A stretch of DNA of 64,000 nucleotides from Paenibacillus alba (GCF_013204855.1 NZ_JABMKZ010000010.1:124001-188000); one strand, 5' to 3'; counted from the stretch's first letter, positions 1 through 10,018 are shown. The notes: generated by a model not told the origin, from the sequence alone. Numbers and translations are program-made.

Positions 1-3000
1 TTGGCAATCTGAAGCATGGCAGGGTCCGAACCGATATGGATCAGTTCACTCGGATGAACGGAGCCTTCCAGGACAACAGGCTGGTTGTTGCTCGAGATGT
101 AAGATGCCCACGGCAAATCATATACTCTATCTTGAATCGCGTTATAGCTCTCAACGCCTCCCACAAAAATCTCCTTGTTGTTACTAAAGCCAAGCCCGGC
201 TAATTTGCTAACGGTCGTCGGGTTGTTCGTACTTGTCGGAATCGGTGCCAAATTGGCAAGGATCTCCTGACATTTGGCGACCAGATCCGCATCGACATTT
301 AAGCGCTGCGCCATTTCCATATAATCTCTGAATGTTGTTCGGATGTAGCCCATGTCCATGGAGGCATTAACGTTCCAACCCCCTTCGTTATTCGCACTAT
401 ATTCAACCCAGTATTTACCATCTTCTTTTTTGACCACAAAATCAACGTAGAACTGTATGGTCTGTTTAATGGAAGGATAAATAAATCGTCTCAAATCTTC
501 ATCATTTCTGTTGTACTGCCAATCCCACAGCAATGCCCGCGTATAGAGAAGGACATTTGTTTTTTGGTCGCTGGACAGTCGGGGATTTTTTTCATTTGCA
601 ACCGGCACAGGATCCATCATTCCGTAGAAAGCCCTTAATTGTCTATGTTGTCTGCCGGTCTGAACGCCTTGATATCCTCTGTCAGCCGTTTCATGCTGCC
701 AATAACTTAAACCATTCACAACATCTGCGTAATAAGGCTGAAGCATATCCGTCCGATTACTGGAATGCACACCATAGAACGGTGCTTCATAGTTATAGTT
801 CAACACGGCATTGCCGTCGGCTGCTGCATTATCATTCGTCACGAACAGGCCGGTCAAACCTCCGACCACATTCGGCTGCTCGGCCCAATCAGGCGTTTGA
901 CGAATCCCACTGCCCAGAATATAAAGACTAGTGAAATAGTAATTTTGGATGACCGAGTCGGCTAATTTCACATACGACTTCAACCAATAACTTTTCCACC
1001 AGTTCAGGTGAAAGGAACGGGCTGTATTGATCGATGCTTCCGTTACGGCATTTAACTTCTGTACAGCGATATTTTTCACGGTCGTGATATCTTTGGTGAC
1101 GAAGATCGTGTTGGTTCCTTCAGGTTGTTTCAGTCCGCTGTGCGTATACAACACGGTAGCGATTTTCGCCGTCTCGCCGGGATTTAGGGTCAAGACAATG
1201 GTGTTGTTCGCTCCCATCTGATAGTTGCCCTGGATCACTTTGGTTGCTGTTGCTCCCCGGAAAACAAATCCCGATTCGTCGTGTCTGGTCAACCATATGG
1301 CATTGCCGTCGGTTCCCGCTGTATTGGTCACTCCGGCAAGTACCGGACTCGTCAATTGGATATTCACTTTTTGTGGACCGGTAGATGAGCTGTCCAACGT
1401 AACATTCGTAAACATCGCATTCTGGTCGTCTGCCGTCCAGGTCTGGTAGCTGACCAAATTGCTGTTATACTTCATTTTGCTGCGGATTTCGGCATTCAAC
1501 ATATCGCGTTCGTGTGAGAAGCTTCCGTCATTCACTTTGGGCGGATTAATCACATTGGTGCCGTTGTTATACAAATTAATATCTGTAATGCGCGCGGAAG
1601 TCATATCTTTGGGGAAATGCAGCGTTTCATATAGCGGATTCACAGGTGTCGTTGTGTACACCCTCAAGTATTTGGCGGTAATCGGCGAAGCAAAATCAAA
1701 CGTATTCGAATAGACAGACGAATATACACTGCCAGTGACACTTTTAATCGTGGTCCAAGCTGTTCCATTATTGGAAGTTTGAATATCATAATTATAGAGA
1801 TTGTACTTCGCCTCATCAGGAAAAAGCAGACTATGATGTTTGATTTCGATCTTGTTGAAAGTAAACGGCTGGCTTCCTTGAACACTGACCCACTTCTCCA
1901 GAGGACGGGGCACTCCGGTTGTTTGCGACACTTTTTGTGTCGTAGAAAGCCATTCCGTACGCTCATTCGAATCAAATGCATTGCCTACCGCTCGGTTATA
2001 GATTTCCTCTGGTGGTTCACTAGGCGAAGAGCTTGAAGAATTAAATGTAAACAAATTTTGAGACGGAGGTGATGGAACTGGCACAATGGGATCTCCGTTT
2101 GCAAAAGTCAACTGAGCATTCACAAGTTTTGAACTTCCGAAAGCATCCCCGCTGGAAAGGAAATAACTTTGTTGATTTTTCTTGGCATCGGAGATAACGC
2201 CGAACGTTCCATTGCCCATTAGCATGCTCGCAGCCAAATACTTACCGCCTTTAATGTTAATGCTGTTATCTTCAACAGTTTGTTTTTCCGTCAGTCCTGA
2301 AAGGAGCGTACTCAGTTCCGACCAATTGGTTTGCGCAGAGGCCGGAAGGATCGTCAGCGTCGTTTCATTGCTCTCAGCAGGCAAAGCTACATCACTTCCC
2401 GCAAATACCGCTTTGACCATATAGGTTCCTACATCAGTTGGAGCTGAATTTCTCCATGTCGCACCCGGTGTAAGCGCTTTGTATTTGTAAATATAAGGAA
2501 CCTTGATGGGATATACCACGGTCCCTACCATCGGAACATTTCTTCCTGTATACGTAAAGGATTGACTATCAAGGGAGAGTTGAATGGCTGCTTTGGTGAT
2601 AGAAAGGAGGGCAACATTGCTCTCAGCGCTGTTATACGTGTCATTCCCAGCAAATTTAGCCTTGACCTCATACTGTCCGATTTGGGAGGGAGGTGCTTCT
2701 GTGAAAGCTTCGGTCACGCCATGCCGCTTGTACATATAGGTAAACGGAATTTGTGTGTAATCGGCATTTTCGCTCTTGTACGCAATTGGAGTGGTTGCTC
2801 CGTTTGTGTACCAATTGACTGGATCGCCTGTGTAGCCGAGTGTTCGATCATTTAACGTAATGACCGGATTCCTGTTGTATAAATTGCTCACAGCATCGCT
2901 GCCGCTAAACAGCTCAACTTCGGCCAGACGAGCTTCCATACTACCCGCAGATTGTCCTAGTGGTTGCTCCGGGGTGACATATTCCACTTTAAAATAACGG

Positions 3001-3458
3001 GCCGTAACAGGCGCTGCCAACGTACGCTGCGTGACATCGTAGATGTTGCCCTCCACCTGATCCACCTGAGTCCAGTTGACATTGTCCGTGCTTACACTTA
3101 CGTTGAAGCTCCAACCATTTAAACTCTTATTTCCAAAAACCCCATTGTGGTGAAGGACATATTTGGATATCGTTTTGTCGGATGGAAGCTGAATCTTCAG
3201 CCAATGCGGACTTACATTATGATTGGATGTCCAGGTATAGGCATCTCCAGAAACGTTTCCGTCTATCGTTCTAATTGCTTTCATGCCATTAAACTCGCTG
3301 CTCGCTGTTACAACAACACCCGGCAATTTGGTCAATGATTGCTCGTTTGGCGCTGCTAAGACGAAATTTGTTTGAAGAGAAACGAACACGCTTGCCGCCA
3401 ATAGACCAGCAACTGTTTTCCTGAAAGCGAGTTTCGCAATACGATGACTGTTGAACAT
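1..3458 (-). CDS. Secreted multidomain GH95/GH65-like glycosidase (3' end outside window)
   Basis: The frame is open from an ATG at 3458, behind an AGGAGG site, to the window edge: about 1,152 residues with no stop. Visible order: signal peptide (about 1-36, ending VLAA); F5/8 type C (discoidin, CBM32-like) module (about 40-185); two MBG-like Ig repeats (about 195-370), each ending in a GxYxVKAxFAG motif; an MGNGTFGV segment (about 412) like the N-terminal sandwich of GH95 enzymes; a second F5/8C module (about 490-630); then a helical six-hairpin glycosidase core (about 800 onward, with YNYEAPFYGVHSSNR and NNEGGWNVNASMDMGY). It is probably an exported exo-glycosidase, perhaps fucosidase-like, acting on a branched plant or mucin glycan. 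The importer genes directly upstream would take up its products. Substrate and exact family are not certain because the C-terminus is missing. Confidence 0.75.
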   Translation of the reverse strand, partial: MFNSHRIAKLAFRKTVAGLLAASVFVSLQTNFVLAAPNEQSLTKLPGVVVTASSEFNGMKAIRTIDGNVSGDAYTWTSNHNVSPHWLKIQLPSDKTISKYVLHHNGVFGNKSLNGWSFNVSVSTDNVNWTQVDQVEGNIYDVTQRTLAAPVTARYFKVEYVTPEQPLGQSAGSMEARLAEVELFSGSDAVSNLYNRNPVITLNDRTLGYTGDPVNWYTNGATTPIAYKSENADYTQIPFTYMYKRHGVTEAFTEAPPSQIGQYEVKAKFAGNDTYNSAESNVALLSITKAAIQLSLDSQSFTYTGRNVPMVGTVVYPIKVPYIYKYKALTPGATWRNSAPTDVGTYMVKAVFAGSDVALPAESNETTLTILPASAQTNWSELSTLLSGLTEKQTVEDNSINIKGGKYLAASMLMGNGTFGVISDAKKNQQSYFLSSGDAFGSSKLVNAQLTFANGDPIVPVPSPPSQNLFTFNSSSSSPSEPPEEIYNRAVGNAFDSNERTEWLSTTQKVSQTTGVPRPLEKWVSVQGSQPFTFNKIEIKHHSLLFPDEAKYNLYNYDIQTSNNGTAWTTIKSVTGSVYSSVYSNTFDFASPITAKYLRVYTTTPVNPLYETLHFPKDMTSARITDINLYNNGTNVINPPKVNDGSFSHERDMLNAEIRSKMKYNSNLVSYQTWTADDQNAMFTNVTLDSSSTGPQKVNIQLTSPVLAGVTNTAGTDGNAIWLTRHDESGFVFRGATATKVIQGNYQMGANNTIVLTLNPGETAKIATVLYTHSGLKQPEGTNTIFVTKDITTVKNIAVQKLNAVTEASINTARSFHLNWWKSYWLKSYVKLADSVIQNYYFTSLYILGSGIRQTPDWAEQPNVVGGLTGLFVTNDNAAADGNAVLNYNYEAPFYGVHSSNRTDMLQPYYADVVNGLSYWQHETADRGYQGVQTGRQHRQLRAFYGMMDPVPVANEKNPRLSSDQKTNVLLYTRALLWDWQYNRNDEDLRRFIYPSIKQTIQFYVDFVVKKEDGKYWVEYSANNEGGWNVNASMDMGYIRTTFRDYMEMAQRLNVDADLVAKCQEILANLAPIPTSTNNPTTVSKLAGLGFSNNKEIFVGGVESYNAIQDRVYDLPWASYISSNNQPVVLEGSVHPSELIHIGSDPAMLQIA

Positions 3459-3484
3459 AAAAAACCTCCTGTTTTGGGTCTGCT

Positions 3485-3540
3485 GAAGTCGACTTCTAGC
3501 CCATACACAACCTGCAGAAAGAAGCACTAACCTTTAGTGC
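3485..3540 (-). promoter_or_regulatory. 5' leader of the glycosidase gene with two palindromes
   Basis: The 234 bases between the conserved upstream element and the start codon contain a perfect 12-base palindrome GAAGTCGACTTC (3485-3496) and a 7-bp hairpin GCACTAA-cct-TTAGTGC (3524-3540). They may form leader RNA structure or an operator. I recognise no known riboswitch. The rest of the 3459-3856 gap holds no gene. Confidence 0.3.
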
Positions 3541-3692
3541 ATTGTAGTAGCTAGCCTATAATTACTTTTACAATAGATGCATTATCACTCCTCCACGGGG
3601 GTCTGCTAACTGCTAACATGCACTCACCTCCAATTCTTATTTCCCAAGCAATCAGCGTTTACAAATTCAATATAATCAAGTAATCTAGCGCA

Positions 3693-3741
3693 CGTATACT
3701 GCTCATTTTTTATCTGAAACCGTCGATATTCTGTACTTTTT
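3693..3741 (-). promoter_or_regulatory. Shared regulatory element, copy A (upstream of glycosidase gene)
   Basis: On the plus strand CGTATACTGCTCATTTT (3693-3709) is followed after 23 bases by GTACTTTTT (3733-3741). The same two blocks, 22 bases apart, occur at 7361-7408 in front of the permease genes. No other part of the two regions is this similar. It is likely a binding site, possibly with the -10 region, for the AraC regulator encoded at 7511-9859. Confidence 0.6.
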
Positions 3742-3811
3742 ATTGAAAACCATCAAGATAAAAACAAGCATTTGAATAATAGTATAAATGTGGTAATTTT
3801 CAATTCTTAAA

Positions 3812-3853
3812 TTAAGAAATGACGAAGGTAATACTACCCCCGCCACTTCTTAA
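3812..3853 (-). terminator. Hairpin after the binding-protein gene
   Basis: TTAAGAAATG (3812-3821) pairs with CACTTCTTAA (3844-3853), with inner GGTA/TACC pairing, directly downstream of the binding-protein stop codon. There is no long T-run, so it may be a weak terminator that lets some transcription through or an mRNA-stabilising hairpin. Confidence 0.45.
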
Positions 3854-3856
3854 AAC

Positions 3857-5404
3857 TTACTTTTTATTTGCTACTTTCCACGCATCAATTTGCGTTTGCA
3901 TTTCAGCCAACAGCTTATCCATGCCTGCTTTTTTCAGCTTTTCATTTAATTTCGGCAACGTAGTATCAGGATCAAGCGCTCCGGTAATCAGCCCCGCTTT
4001 AAATTCGCTAATAGCGGAGGCGCATTGCGCCAGCTCGCTTTTCACCTTGGAAGGGTCAAAGCTGAAGCCCAGCACTTTGGACAAGACTGCAGAATTGTTC
4101 ATATCCGGACCTACCGGGAACCATTTGGGTTGTAATGGGCTCGTACGATAAGAGTTAAACATATTGCCGTATTCCCAACCCGAAGCGACATTGTAACCAC
4201 TGTTCGGGATAATTTCAATCAAATCTTCACCTGTTTTTTTGTAGTGCTTATCTTCAATGCCATAGTTCATAAGATTAAATAGCTTAGCATCGGAATACAT
4301 CAAATCATAAAACATCATAGCCCGTTCCGGATTTTTTGACGTTCGCGGAATAGCTGTCAAAGTGCCAATAATGGAACCAGTACTCATATAAGGGGCAGAA
4401 AATTGTGTGGTTAGGACGTTTTCCGGCTTCCCATTGCCGTAACGATCAGCTTGGTTAGCTGGTACATCAGGGTTCAAAACGGCTGTTCTTGTTATATACT
4501 TTCCTGCCTTCTCATCCGCGTCAAGATCCGTAATTGTCGGCGCATCTTTGCGGATAATGCCTTTTTGATACCACTCATGCATTAGCTTCAGGAAGTTCAC
4601 ATACTCCTTTGTCTCAAAGAGATTGACGATCTTCGTATCGTTGTCATTGATCAGAAACACGCCTGGATTCGTGTCAGCGAAGTACTCAATGCCAAGCGCA
4701 GTCCCAATATAACTAAGTTGATCGTCGTTGCCTTTCACGCGAAATGCATATTTGTCTTTCTCGCCAGCGGCTACTTTTTCCAAGAATGGCGTCAAATCTT
4801 CAATCTTTTTGGCTTTCGACGGATCAAAGCCGTATTTATCCGCGTACGTTTTATTGATAAGCATGCCTGGTGTTCTCGCCAGAACCTGCGTATTAATAAT
4901 GCCATACAATTTGCCGTTAATTTTAGGGGCTTCCCATGCTTTTTCAGGTACCTGTTTCAAAATGTTCGTACCATACTTCTTGAGCAGATCCGTGACATCT
5001 AGATAAGCGCCTTTGTTCACTGCAGACACATAATCATTCGTCCAATTCGATGTGTACATCAGATCTACATTTTCGCCTGATGCAAGCACCGCTTGCATTT
5101 TTTGATCATAATTCCCCCAATCTACGAATTGAATATCAAGATCTGCATTAATCTTTTCTTTTGTAATTTTACTCATCTCTGCGAATACTGCCTTAGAATC
5201 CGGGAAAGCTCCCTGAGGCAGATACCATTTGAGCGTCACCGCGTCAAGTTTCTTAGTCTCTGTTCCTGTAGCCATTGTTTCTTTGGCAGCTGGTGAAGGA
5301 GATGAAGGGGTGTCCACCGCTTTACCGCAACCTGCGACCATGACCGAACCTAACAGAAGTGTAGCTAATACAAGCGGGGTCGATTTCAACTTTCTTGTTT
5401 TCAT
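3857..5404 (-). CDS. Lipoprotein sugar-binding protein of an ABC importer (LplA type)
   Basis: This 515-residue extracellular solute-binding protein has a lipoprotein signal peptide with lipobox VMVAGC (cysteine near residue 26), then a Ser/Pro/Thr-rich linker and a periplasmic-binding-protein fold typical of the long LplA-type oligosaccharide binders of Paenibacillus. ATG start with GGGAGG 7 bases upstream. It is the third gene of an operon after the two permeases, separated from the second by 56 bases holding a short hairpin. It should capture oligosaccharides released by the large glycosidase encoded just downstream. The ligand cannot be read from the sequence. Confidence 0.85.
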   Translation of the reverse strand: MKTRKLKSTPLVLATLLLGSVMVAGCGKAVDTPSSPSPAAKETMATGTETKKLDAVTLKWYLPQGAFPDSKAVFAEMSKITKEKINADLDIQFVDWGNYDQKMQAVLASGENVDLMYTSNWTNDYVSAVNKGAYLDVTDLLKKYGTNILKQVPEKAWEAPKINGKLYGIINTQVLARTPGMLINKTYADKYGFDPSKAKKIEDLTPFLEKVAAGEKDKYAFRVKGNDDQLSYIGTALGIEYFADTNPGVFLINDNDTKIVNLFETKEYVNFLKLMHEWYQKGIIRKDAPTITDLDADEKAGKYITRTAVLNPDVPANQADRYGNGKPENVLTTQFSAPYMSTGSIIGTLTAIPRTSKNPERAMMFYDLMYSDAKLFNLMNYGIEDKHYKKTGEDLIEIIPNSGYNVASGWEYGNMFNSYRTSPLQPKWFPVGPDMNNSAVLSKVLGFSFDPSKVKSELAQCASAISEFKAGLITGALDPDTTLPKLNEKLKKAGMDKLLAEMQTQIDAWKVANKK

Positions 5405-5460
5405 TTCTTTGCCTCCCTAATTTTTTCTATATTATTGAACACCCAAATGAGTGTAACAAC

Positions 5461-6348
5461 CTAACCTTTGACTGCACCTAGTGTCAGACCTCTAACAATG
5501 TATTTCTGAAAGAAAGGAAACACGAACATCATCGGTCCTATTGCCAGGACAGCAATAGCCATGCGTGCAGATTCGCCTGGAATTTGATCCAAATTAATAT
5601 TTAGTCCCGCCTGCATATGACTGGTCAAATGTTCCAGATTGGACATGATACTTTGCAATAGATACTGCAGGGGAATGAGATTGGCATCCGAAATATAAAG
5701 CATCGCCAACCACCAATCATTCCAATAGCCCAGTGCGTAAAATAACCCAACCGTAGCCAATGCTGGTTTGGACAACGGCACTATGATGCCAGCGAATATT
5801 CGCAACTCGCTTGCCCCATCTATTTTTGCCGATTCAACGACCTCGAACGGCATACCCATCAGGAACCCACGCATGAGCATGGCAAACCATGCGCTTACAC
5901 CATAGGGCAGGAATAACGCAAATATCGTATCCTGTAAATGCAGAATCTTGGTCATAACCATGTAGGTAGGCACAAGACCGCCATTAAAAAGCATTGTAAA
6001 GAAAACATAAAACGTCGTAATGCGGTGGTATCGGTAATCTCTGCGTGTCATGACGTAAGCAACAGTGGTTGTTAGAACGAGGCTCAAAATGGTACCCACA
6101 ACCGTAACAATAATCGTAATGACATAAGCATTGATTAACTGTTTTGGAGTTTGCAGCAGGTAAGTATATGCCTTGCCTGTGATATGCTCAGGAATGAGGC
6201 TGTAACCATAATGAGCGATATCTGAATCGGAGGTTAAGGACACGGACAGCACATAGATAAGCGGAATTACAGTCACAATTGAAGTTAATATGAAAAACAA
6301 ATGATTTAAACCTTGAAACCATTGCTGCGCTCGACTTCGAATCGGCAT
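5461..6348 (-). CDS. ABC sugar importer permease (LplC type)
   Basis: A 295-residue inner-membrane protein with six predicted hydrophobic segments and the EAA loop (VVESAKIDGASELRIF followed by PLSKP), which contacts the ATPase. Sequence and length match LplC/CarbohydrateABC permease 2. It starts at an ATG behind AAGGGGGAG, 19 bases after the stop of the other permease, so the two are co-transcribed. No ATPase gene is present in the locus. Confidence 0.9.
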   Translation of the reverse strand: MPIRSRAQQWFQGLNHLFFILTSIVTVIPLIYVLSVSLTSDSDIAHYGYSLIPEHITGKAYTYLLQTPKQLINAYVITIIVTVVGTILSLVLTTTVAYVMTRRDYRYHRITTFYVFFTMLFNGGLVPTYMVMTKILHLQDTIFALFLPYGVSAWFAMLMRGFLMGMPFEVVESAKIDGASELRIFAGIIVPLSKPALATVGLFYALGYWNDWWLAMLYISDANLIPLQYLLQSIMSNLEHLTSHMQAGLNINLDQIPGESARMAIAVLAIGPMMFVFPFFQKYIVRGLTLGAVKG

Positions 6349-6367
6349 AGCTATCTCCCCCTTCAGG

Positions 6368-7288
6368 CTAAAACAACGCGCTCTCGCTGTCGATTTTTTT
6401 GACGATTCGATTCGTTATAAGGACAAGCACAAGCCCGACAAACGATTGATATAGTCCCGCAGCCGATGCCATGCCAATATCTCCTACGACTCTCAGAGAA
6501 CGATATACGTAGGTATCGATAACATCAGTAGTGGCATATAAGGCTCCTGCGTTGCGGGGAACAAAATAAAACAAGCCAAAATCGGAAAAGAAGATCTTGC
6601 CCACATTCAGCATGAAAAGCAGCAGTACCAGGGGCACAATTAGCGGATACGAAACACGCAAGATCTGTTGAAACCTGGATGCACCATCGATGGCAGCTGC
6701 CTCATAATAACTTGGATCAATTGACATCAAGCCGGTATAGAAAATAATTGCCGTATAGCCAACATTTTTCCATAGATACGTGAGCACCAGGATAACTGGC
6801 CAGTACTTAGGATCAGAGTACCAATCAACCGGCGATATATTCAGCCATTCCAGCAGTTTATTGACGGCACCGTAAGTAGGATTGAGAAGGATGTACGTGA
6901 GATAACCCACGACTACCCAGGATAAAAAATAAGGGAAAAAGAGTACGGTTTGAAAAACTCTCACTGCTTTTCTTCCAAGCTCAGCTAACAAAATTCCGAA
7001 TAAGACCGAGGCCGCCAGTCCGATAATAATGAATAAAGCGTTCAGCACCAGCGTATTGCGCGTTACTCTGAGTGCATCCTGGGATGTGAAGAAAAATCTA
7101 AAGTTGTCCAGACCCGCCCAATCACTTCCCCAAATCCCCTTAGCATAGTTAAAATCCTTGAACGCCAGCACAGCCCCAAACATCGGCAAGTATGAGAAAA
7201 CAAAAACAAACAACAGTGCCGGAAGTGAGATGAGAAACAAGCTTTTGTTTTTTCTCAAATAGGTTAGCTCTTTCTTTAGTGCAATCAC
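6368..7288 (-). CDS. ABC sugar importer permease (LplB type), GTG start
   Basis: A 306-residue permease with an N-terminal basic segment (KKELTYLRKNKSLF), six hydrophobic segments and an EAA loop (YEAAAIDGASRFQQIL). I chose a GTG at 7288 because GAAGGAG lies 8 bases upstream and the protein then starts as LplB homologues do. An in-frame ATG at 7348 would add 20 residues that look unlike a permease N-terminus and has no ribosome site. It heads the permease-permease-binding protein operon, 73 bases downstream of the shared regulatory element. Confidence 0.87.
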   Translation of the reverse strand: MIALKKELTYLRKNKSLFLISLPALLFVFVFSYLPMFGAVLAFKDFNYAKGIWGSDWAGLDNFRFFFTSQDALRVTRNTLVLNALFIIIGLAASVLFGILLAELGRKAVRVFQTVLFFPYFLSWVVVGYLTYILLNPTYGAVNKLLEWLNISPVDWYSDPKYWPVILVLTYLWKNVGYTAIIFYTGLMSIDPSYYEAAAIDGASRFQQILRVSYPLIVPLVLLLFMLNVGKIFFSDFGLFYFVPRNAGALYATTDVIDTYVYRSLRVVGDIGMASAAGLYQSFVGLVLVLITNRIVKKIDSESALF

Positions 7289-7360
7289 AGTTCCACTCCT
7301 TCGGTAAATTAATCTCTCGGCTTGATTGACACCCCAAACGTAAAGCATAGGTTAAGGAAC

Positions 7361-7408
7361 CGTATACTGCTCATTTTATTTCCAACTGTTTCGGCGACCG
7401 TACTTTTT
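7361..7408 (-). promoter_or_regulatory. Shared regulatory element, copy B (upstream of permease operon)
   Basis: The plus-strand blocks CGTATACTGCTCATTTT (7361-7377) and GTACTTTTT (7400-7408) are 22 bases apart, as in copy A at 3693-3741. It lies 73 bases before the LplB-type start and about 100 bases after the AraC regulator gene, so the permease operon probably has its own promoter. Confidence 0.6.
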
Positions 7409-7510
7409 CGATTTCCCCCTTACCATGACTGCATTTTTTTATCGATATACAAAAAAACCGCTACGCAGCAAGGTCTGGGTGGCCTACACTTACGTAAACG
7501 GTCTTGCTCC

Positions 7511-9859
7511 TCACATTCGTTCCTTAGCTCGTTTAGCAATAAACTCACGGGGAGTTGTGCCAAATTTGGCTTTAAACACTTTATAAAAATAGCTTTCATT
7601 TTCAAAACCGACTTTATGAATAATATCTTGTATCGTCAATTGCGAATTTTCCATCCATTCAACAGCCTTCTCCAAGCGAACACGGTTGATATAATCAGGA
7701 ATAGACATTTGTTTATATGACTTGAAAAGCTTACCGATCTTGGAGGCGGATACTCCTACGATCAGAGCGATCTCTGCAGCCCCCAGATTCATGTCTGCAT
7801 ATCGTTCGCTGATCAATTGCTCGATACGGATCGCTTTGGTCGTTTCATCAGAGACTTGTTGACTTTGTGCCTCATTATTACTCGTAACTTCATAAATCAC
7901 TTCCATTAATTTAATCTGAAATTCGGTAATCGTTTCTATTTCCAGCAGTTCTTTGCTCATCAAAATAGCATTTACTTTGACAGGTGTTTGACGGGTCTTA
8001 TTCAATTCATAAACGAGATACTTAAATTGGTTCACAGTATGCAGCAAGGACAACATCATGTCACTGTATTCCAACTTTTTCACTTCGTCCAACAGAACAG
8101 CCAGTTTATCGGTTGCCCCTCGATAGTTAGCATTGCGCACTTGTTCGAGCAGTTGATTTTCAAGCTCCAAGACCCGGTCCATCGAGGGAATCTGGCCCAA
8201 TTGTGTGATGTAATCTTGTGTCAACAACGACATTTTACCGGAGAAGAACCGATACATGGATACATAGAGCGCCTGTTGATATGCCGTTGTTAAGTAGGTA
8301 TGGTCTATGACACTGACACTTAGCGATGCTGTAATCGACAGATTATAGCGCTGCCGCAAATAGATCTGGCACTCCTGAATTTGCAGTAAAATGGACTCCT
8401 TCAACATATCTACCGGCATATCCGCCTGTAGAATCAATGCAACATGATCGTCGCGCAAGTCAACTGCTTCTGCCAGACATACCTTGCTTACAGATTCCAA
8501 AGCGATGTTCATTATCGCGAAAACCAAGATCTCTTTCTCTTCCAGCTTTTTTTCAGTCAGGCTCTTATAATCATCAAATTTAAGTACACAGATCATAAAG
8601 TTTTGCTCCTGCCGGAAAGGAAGCTTGTACTCTTTGCTGAATAATTCAAATTCGTCTTGGGAAACCGATAGGCTGTTTAATACCCACTTGCTTAAAAAGC
8701 GGTTTTTTCTATGTTGTTGATTGGAGACTCTCTCTAGTTGGAACTGTCCCAGTTGATTTGCGGAATTCCTGTAAACGTCCTGTAAGAAAATAAACTCATC
8801 CTTCGAAGCTCCAATTTGCTCGCCGAATAAATGGTTCGAACGAAGCTGGGAAACCAATTGTTCGACAGGCTTGTAGATCCCTCTCGATACTTGCAAAAGA
8901 ACTAATAGCGACACAAGCAGAACAATGACGGTTATGATAATAATGCTGGTTCTTAGTTTATTTAAATAAACGTACGCTTCATCGTAAGGAACCGTTTTAA
9001 ACAAAACCCACCCGGTATGATCAACCGCGATATACGCAGCCAAATACTTAGTACCGTCCAATTTTACCGTGAAGTAGTTTCCTGTTTCCCCCAAAGATTC
9101 ATATTTTTCTTTTAATAAAGCTTCCAGCTTAGTTCCTTCCTCAGACGATTCCTGACTCACTTCAATGAAATCGCGCTTGTCACTGAGAATGAACATTTTA
9201 CTAAGCTGCTCCGCTTCAACATTGTTTATCGTTTGGATATTATCGAACAACCACTCTAATTTGATATTAATAATGACGGCTCCATCCATACGGCCCATCT
9301 CGTCGGTCAGTTCATACATTACATATGTAAGTACATTTTCTTTTTGAACATGCTGTGAGTCGAGACTCACATTCATTTCCCGGAAAATCGGCTTGAGCGG
9401 TGGTAAAGCCCCCCCATGCAATTGCAAAAGTTTCTCCCACTCTGTGTCATGATGAACAAATTCGCCGAATGTGGAGTAATTTATCTGCTTGTTATTGTTA
9501 TAAATGTATACCGAGTGGACGAACGAATTGCTCCAAACAACGGAGCTTTTCAGCTTGTTTATAATATTCATATAATCGAAAGTCTCGTTATCATTCAAAT
9601 ACATTAATGACCTAACATCGTTATTGTTGTAAGTCGACAAAATTAGATTACGAGCCATATTATTTAAATTTTCCATATTGTATTTGGTCTGAGCAAGAAG
9701 CTTTTGGCTATTCTTGTATTCGCTCTCAAGAACCTTTTCCTGGACGTTATAGTAAACGACACTCGATAAAATAGCAGTCACTAGTAAAATTAACGAAGCG
9801 AACCATAAGTAGATGCGGGCTAAATATTTTTTTGAACCCAACTTTTTCGCTATTTTCAA
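7511..9859 (-). CDS. Membrane-bound AraC-family regulator with extracellular sensor
   Basis: A 782-residue single-chain sensor-regulator: membrane segment at about 17-38, an extracellular Cache-like region (about 40-295), a second membrane segment (about 300-325), a cytoplasmic linker and a C-terminal AraC/XylS pair of HTH motifs (about 680-780, ending YFYKVFKAKFGTTPREF). There is no kinase or receiver domain, so ligand sensing outside must be passed directly to the DNA-binding end, as in the membrane AraC proteins common in Paenibacillus. The start is a TTG at 9859 with AGGGGGG 7 bases upstream. It precedes the permease operon on the same strand and is the obvious candidate to bind the repeated elements at 7361 and 3693. 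Confidence 0.85.
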   Translation of the reverse strand: MKIAKKLGSKKYLARIYLWFASLILLVTAILSSVVYYNVQEKVLESEYKNSQKLLAQTKYNMENLNNMARNLILSTYNNNDVRSLMYLNDNETFDYMNIINKLKSSVVWSNSFVHSVYIYNNNKQINYSTFGEFVHHDTEWEKLLQLHGGALPPLKPIFREMNVSLDSQHVQKENVLTYVMYELTDEMGRMDGAVIINIKLEWLFDNIQTINNVEAEQLSKMFILSDKRDFIEVSQESSEEGTKLEALLKEKYESLGETGNYFTVKLDGTKYLAAYIAVDHTGWVLFKTVPYDEAYVYLNKLRTSIIIITVIVLLVSLLVLLQVSRGIYKPVEQLVSQLRSNHLFGEQIGASKDEFIFLQDVYRNSANQLGQFQLERVSNQQHRKNRFLSKWVLNSLSVSQDEFELFSKEYKLPFRQEQNFMICVLKFDDYKSLTEKKLEEKEILVFAIMNIALESVSKVCLAEAVDLRDDHVALILQADMPVDMLKESILLQIQECQIYLRQRYNLSITASLSVSVIDHTYLTTAYQQALYVSMYRFFSGKMSLLTQDYITQLGQIPSMDRVLELENQLLEQVRNANYRGATDKLAVLLDEVKKLEYSDMMLSLLHTVNQFKYLVYELNKTRQTPVKVNAILMSKELLEIETITEFQIKLMEVIYEVTSNNEAQSQQVSDETTKAIRIEQLISERYADMNLGAAEIALIVGVSASKIGKLFKSYKQMSIPDYINRVRLEKAVEWMENSQLTIQDIIHKVGFENESYFYKVFKAKFGTTPREFIAKRAKERM

Positions 9860-10018
9860 TCTTCATCCCCCCTACATTCAATCCCCAATATGAAATCAGT
9901 TAAATTTTAGCATTCATAGATTTATAAACCAACACTATTTTAATATTCCGATAATTCTCATCAAAATAAAAAAAAATATCAAGTTATATCTCCAATGTCA
10001 CTAAATTTCATAGGAAAA

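Noticed and set aside
533..2855. Plus- and minus-strand short frames across the left-edge glycosidase
   Set aside because: The minus-strand frame from 3458 is open to the edge and contains coherent domains; the others are its shadows.
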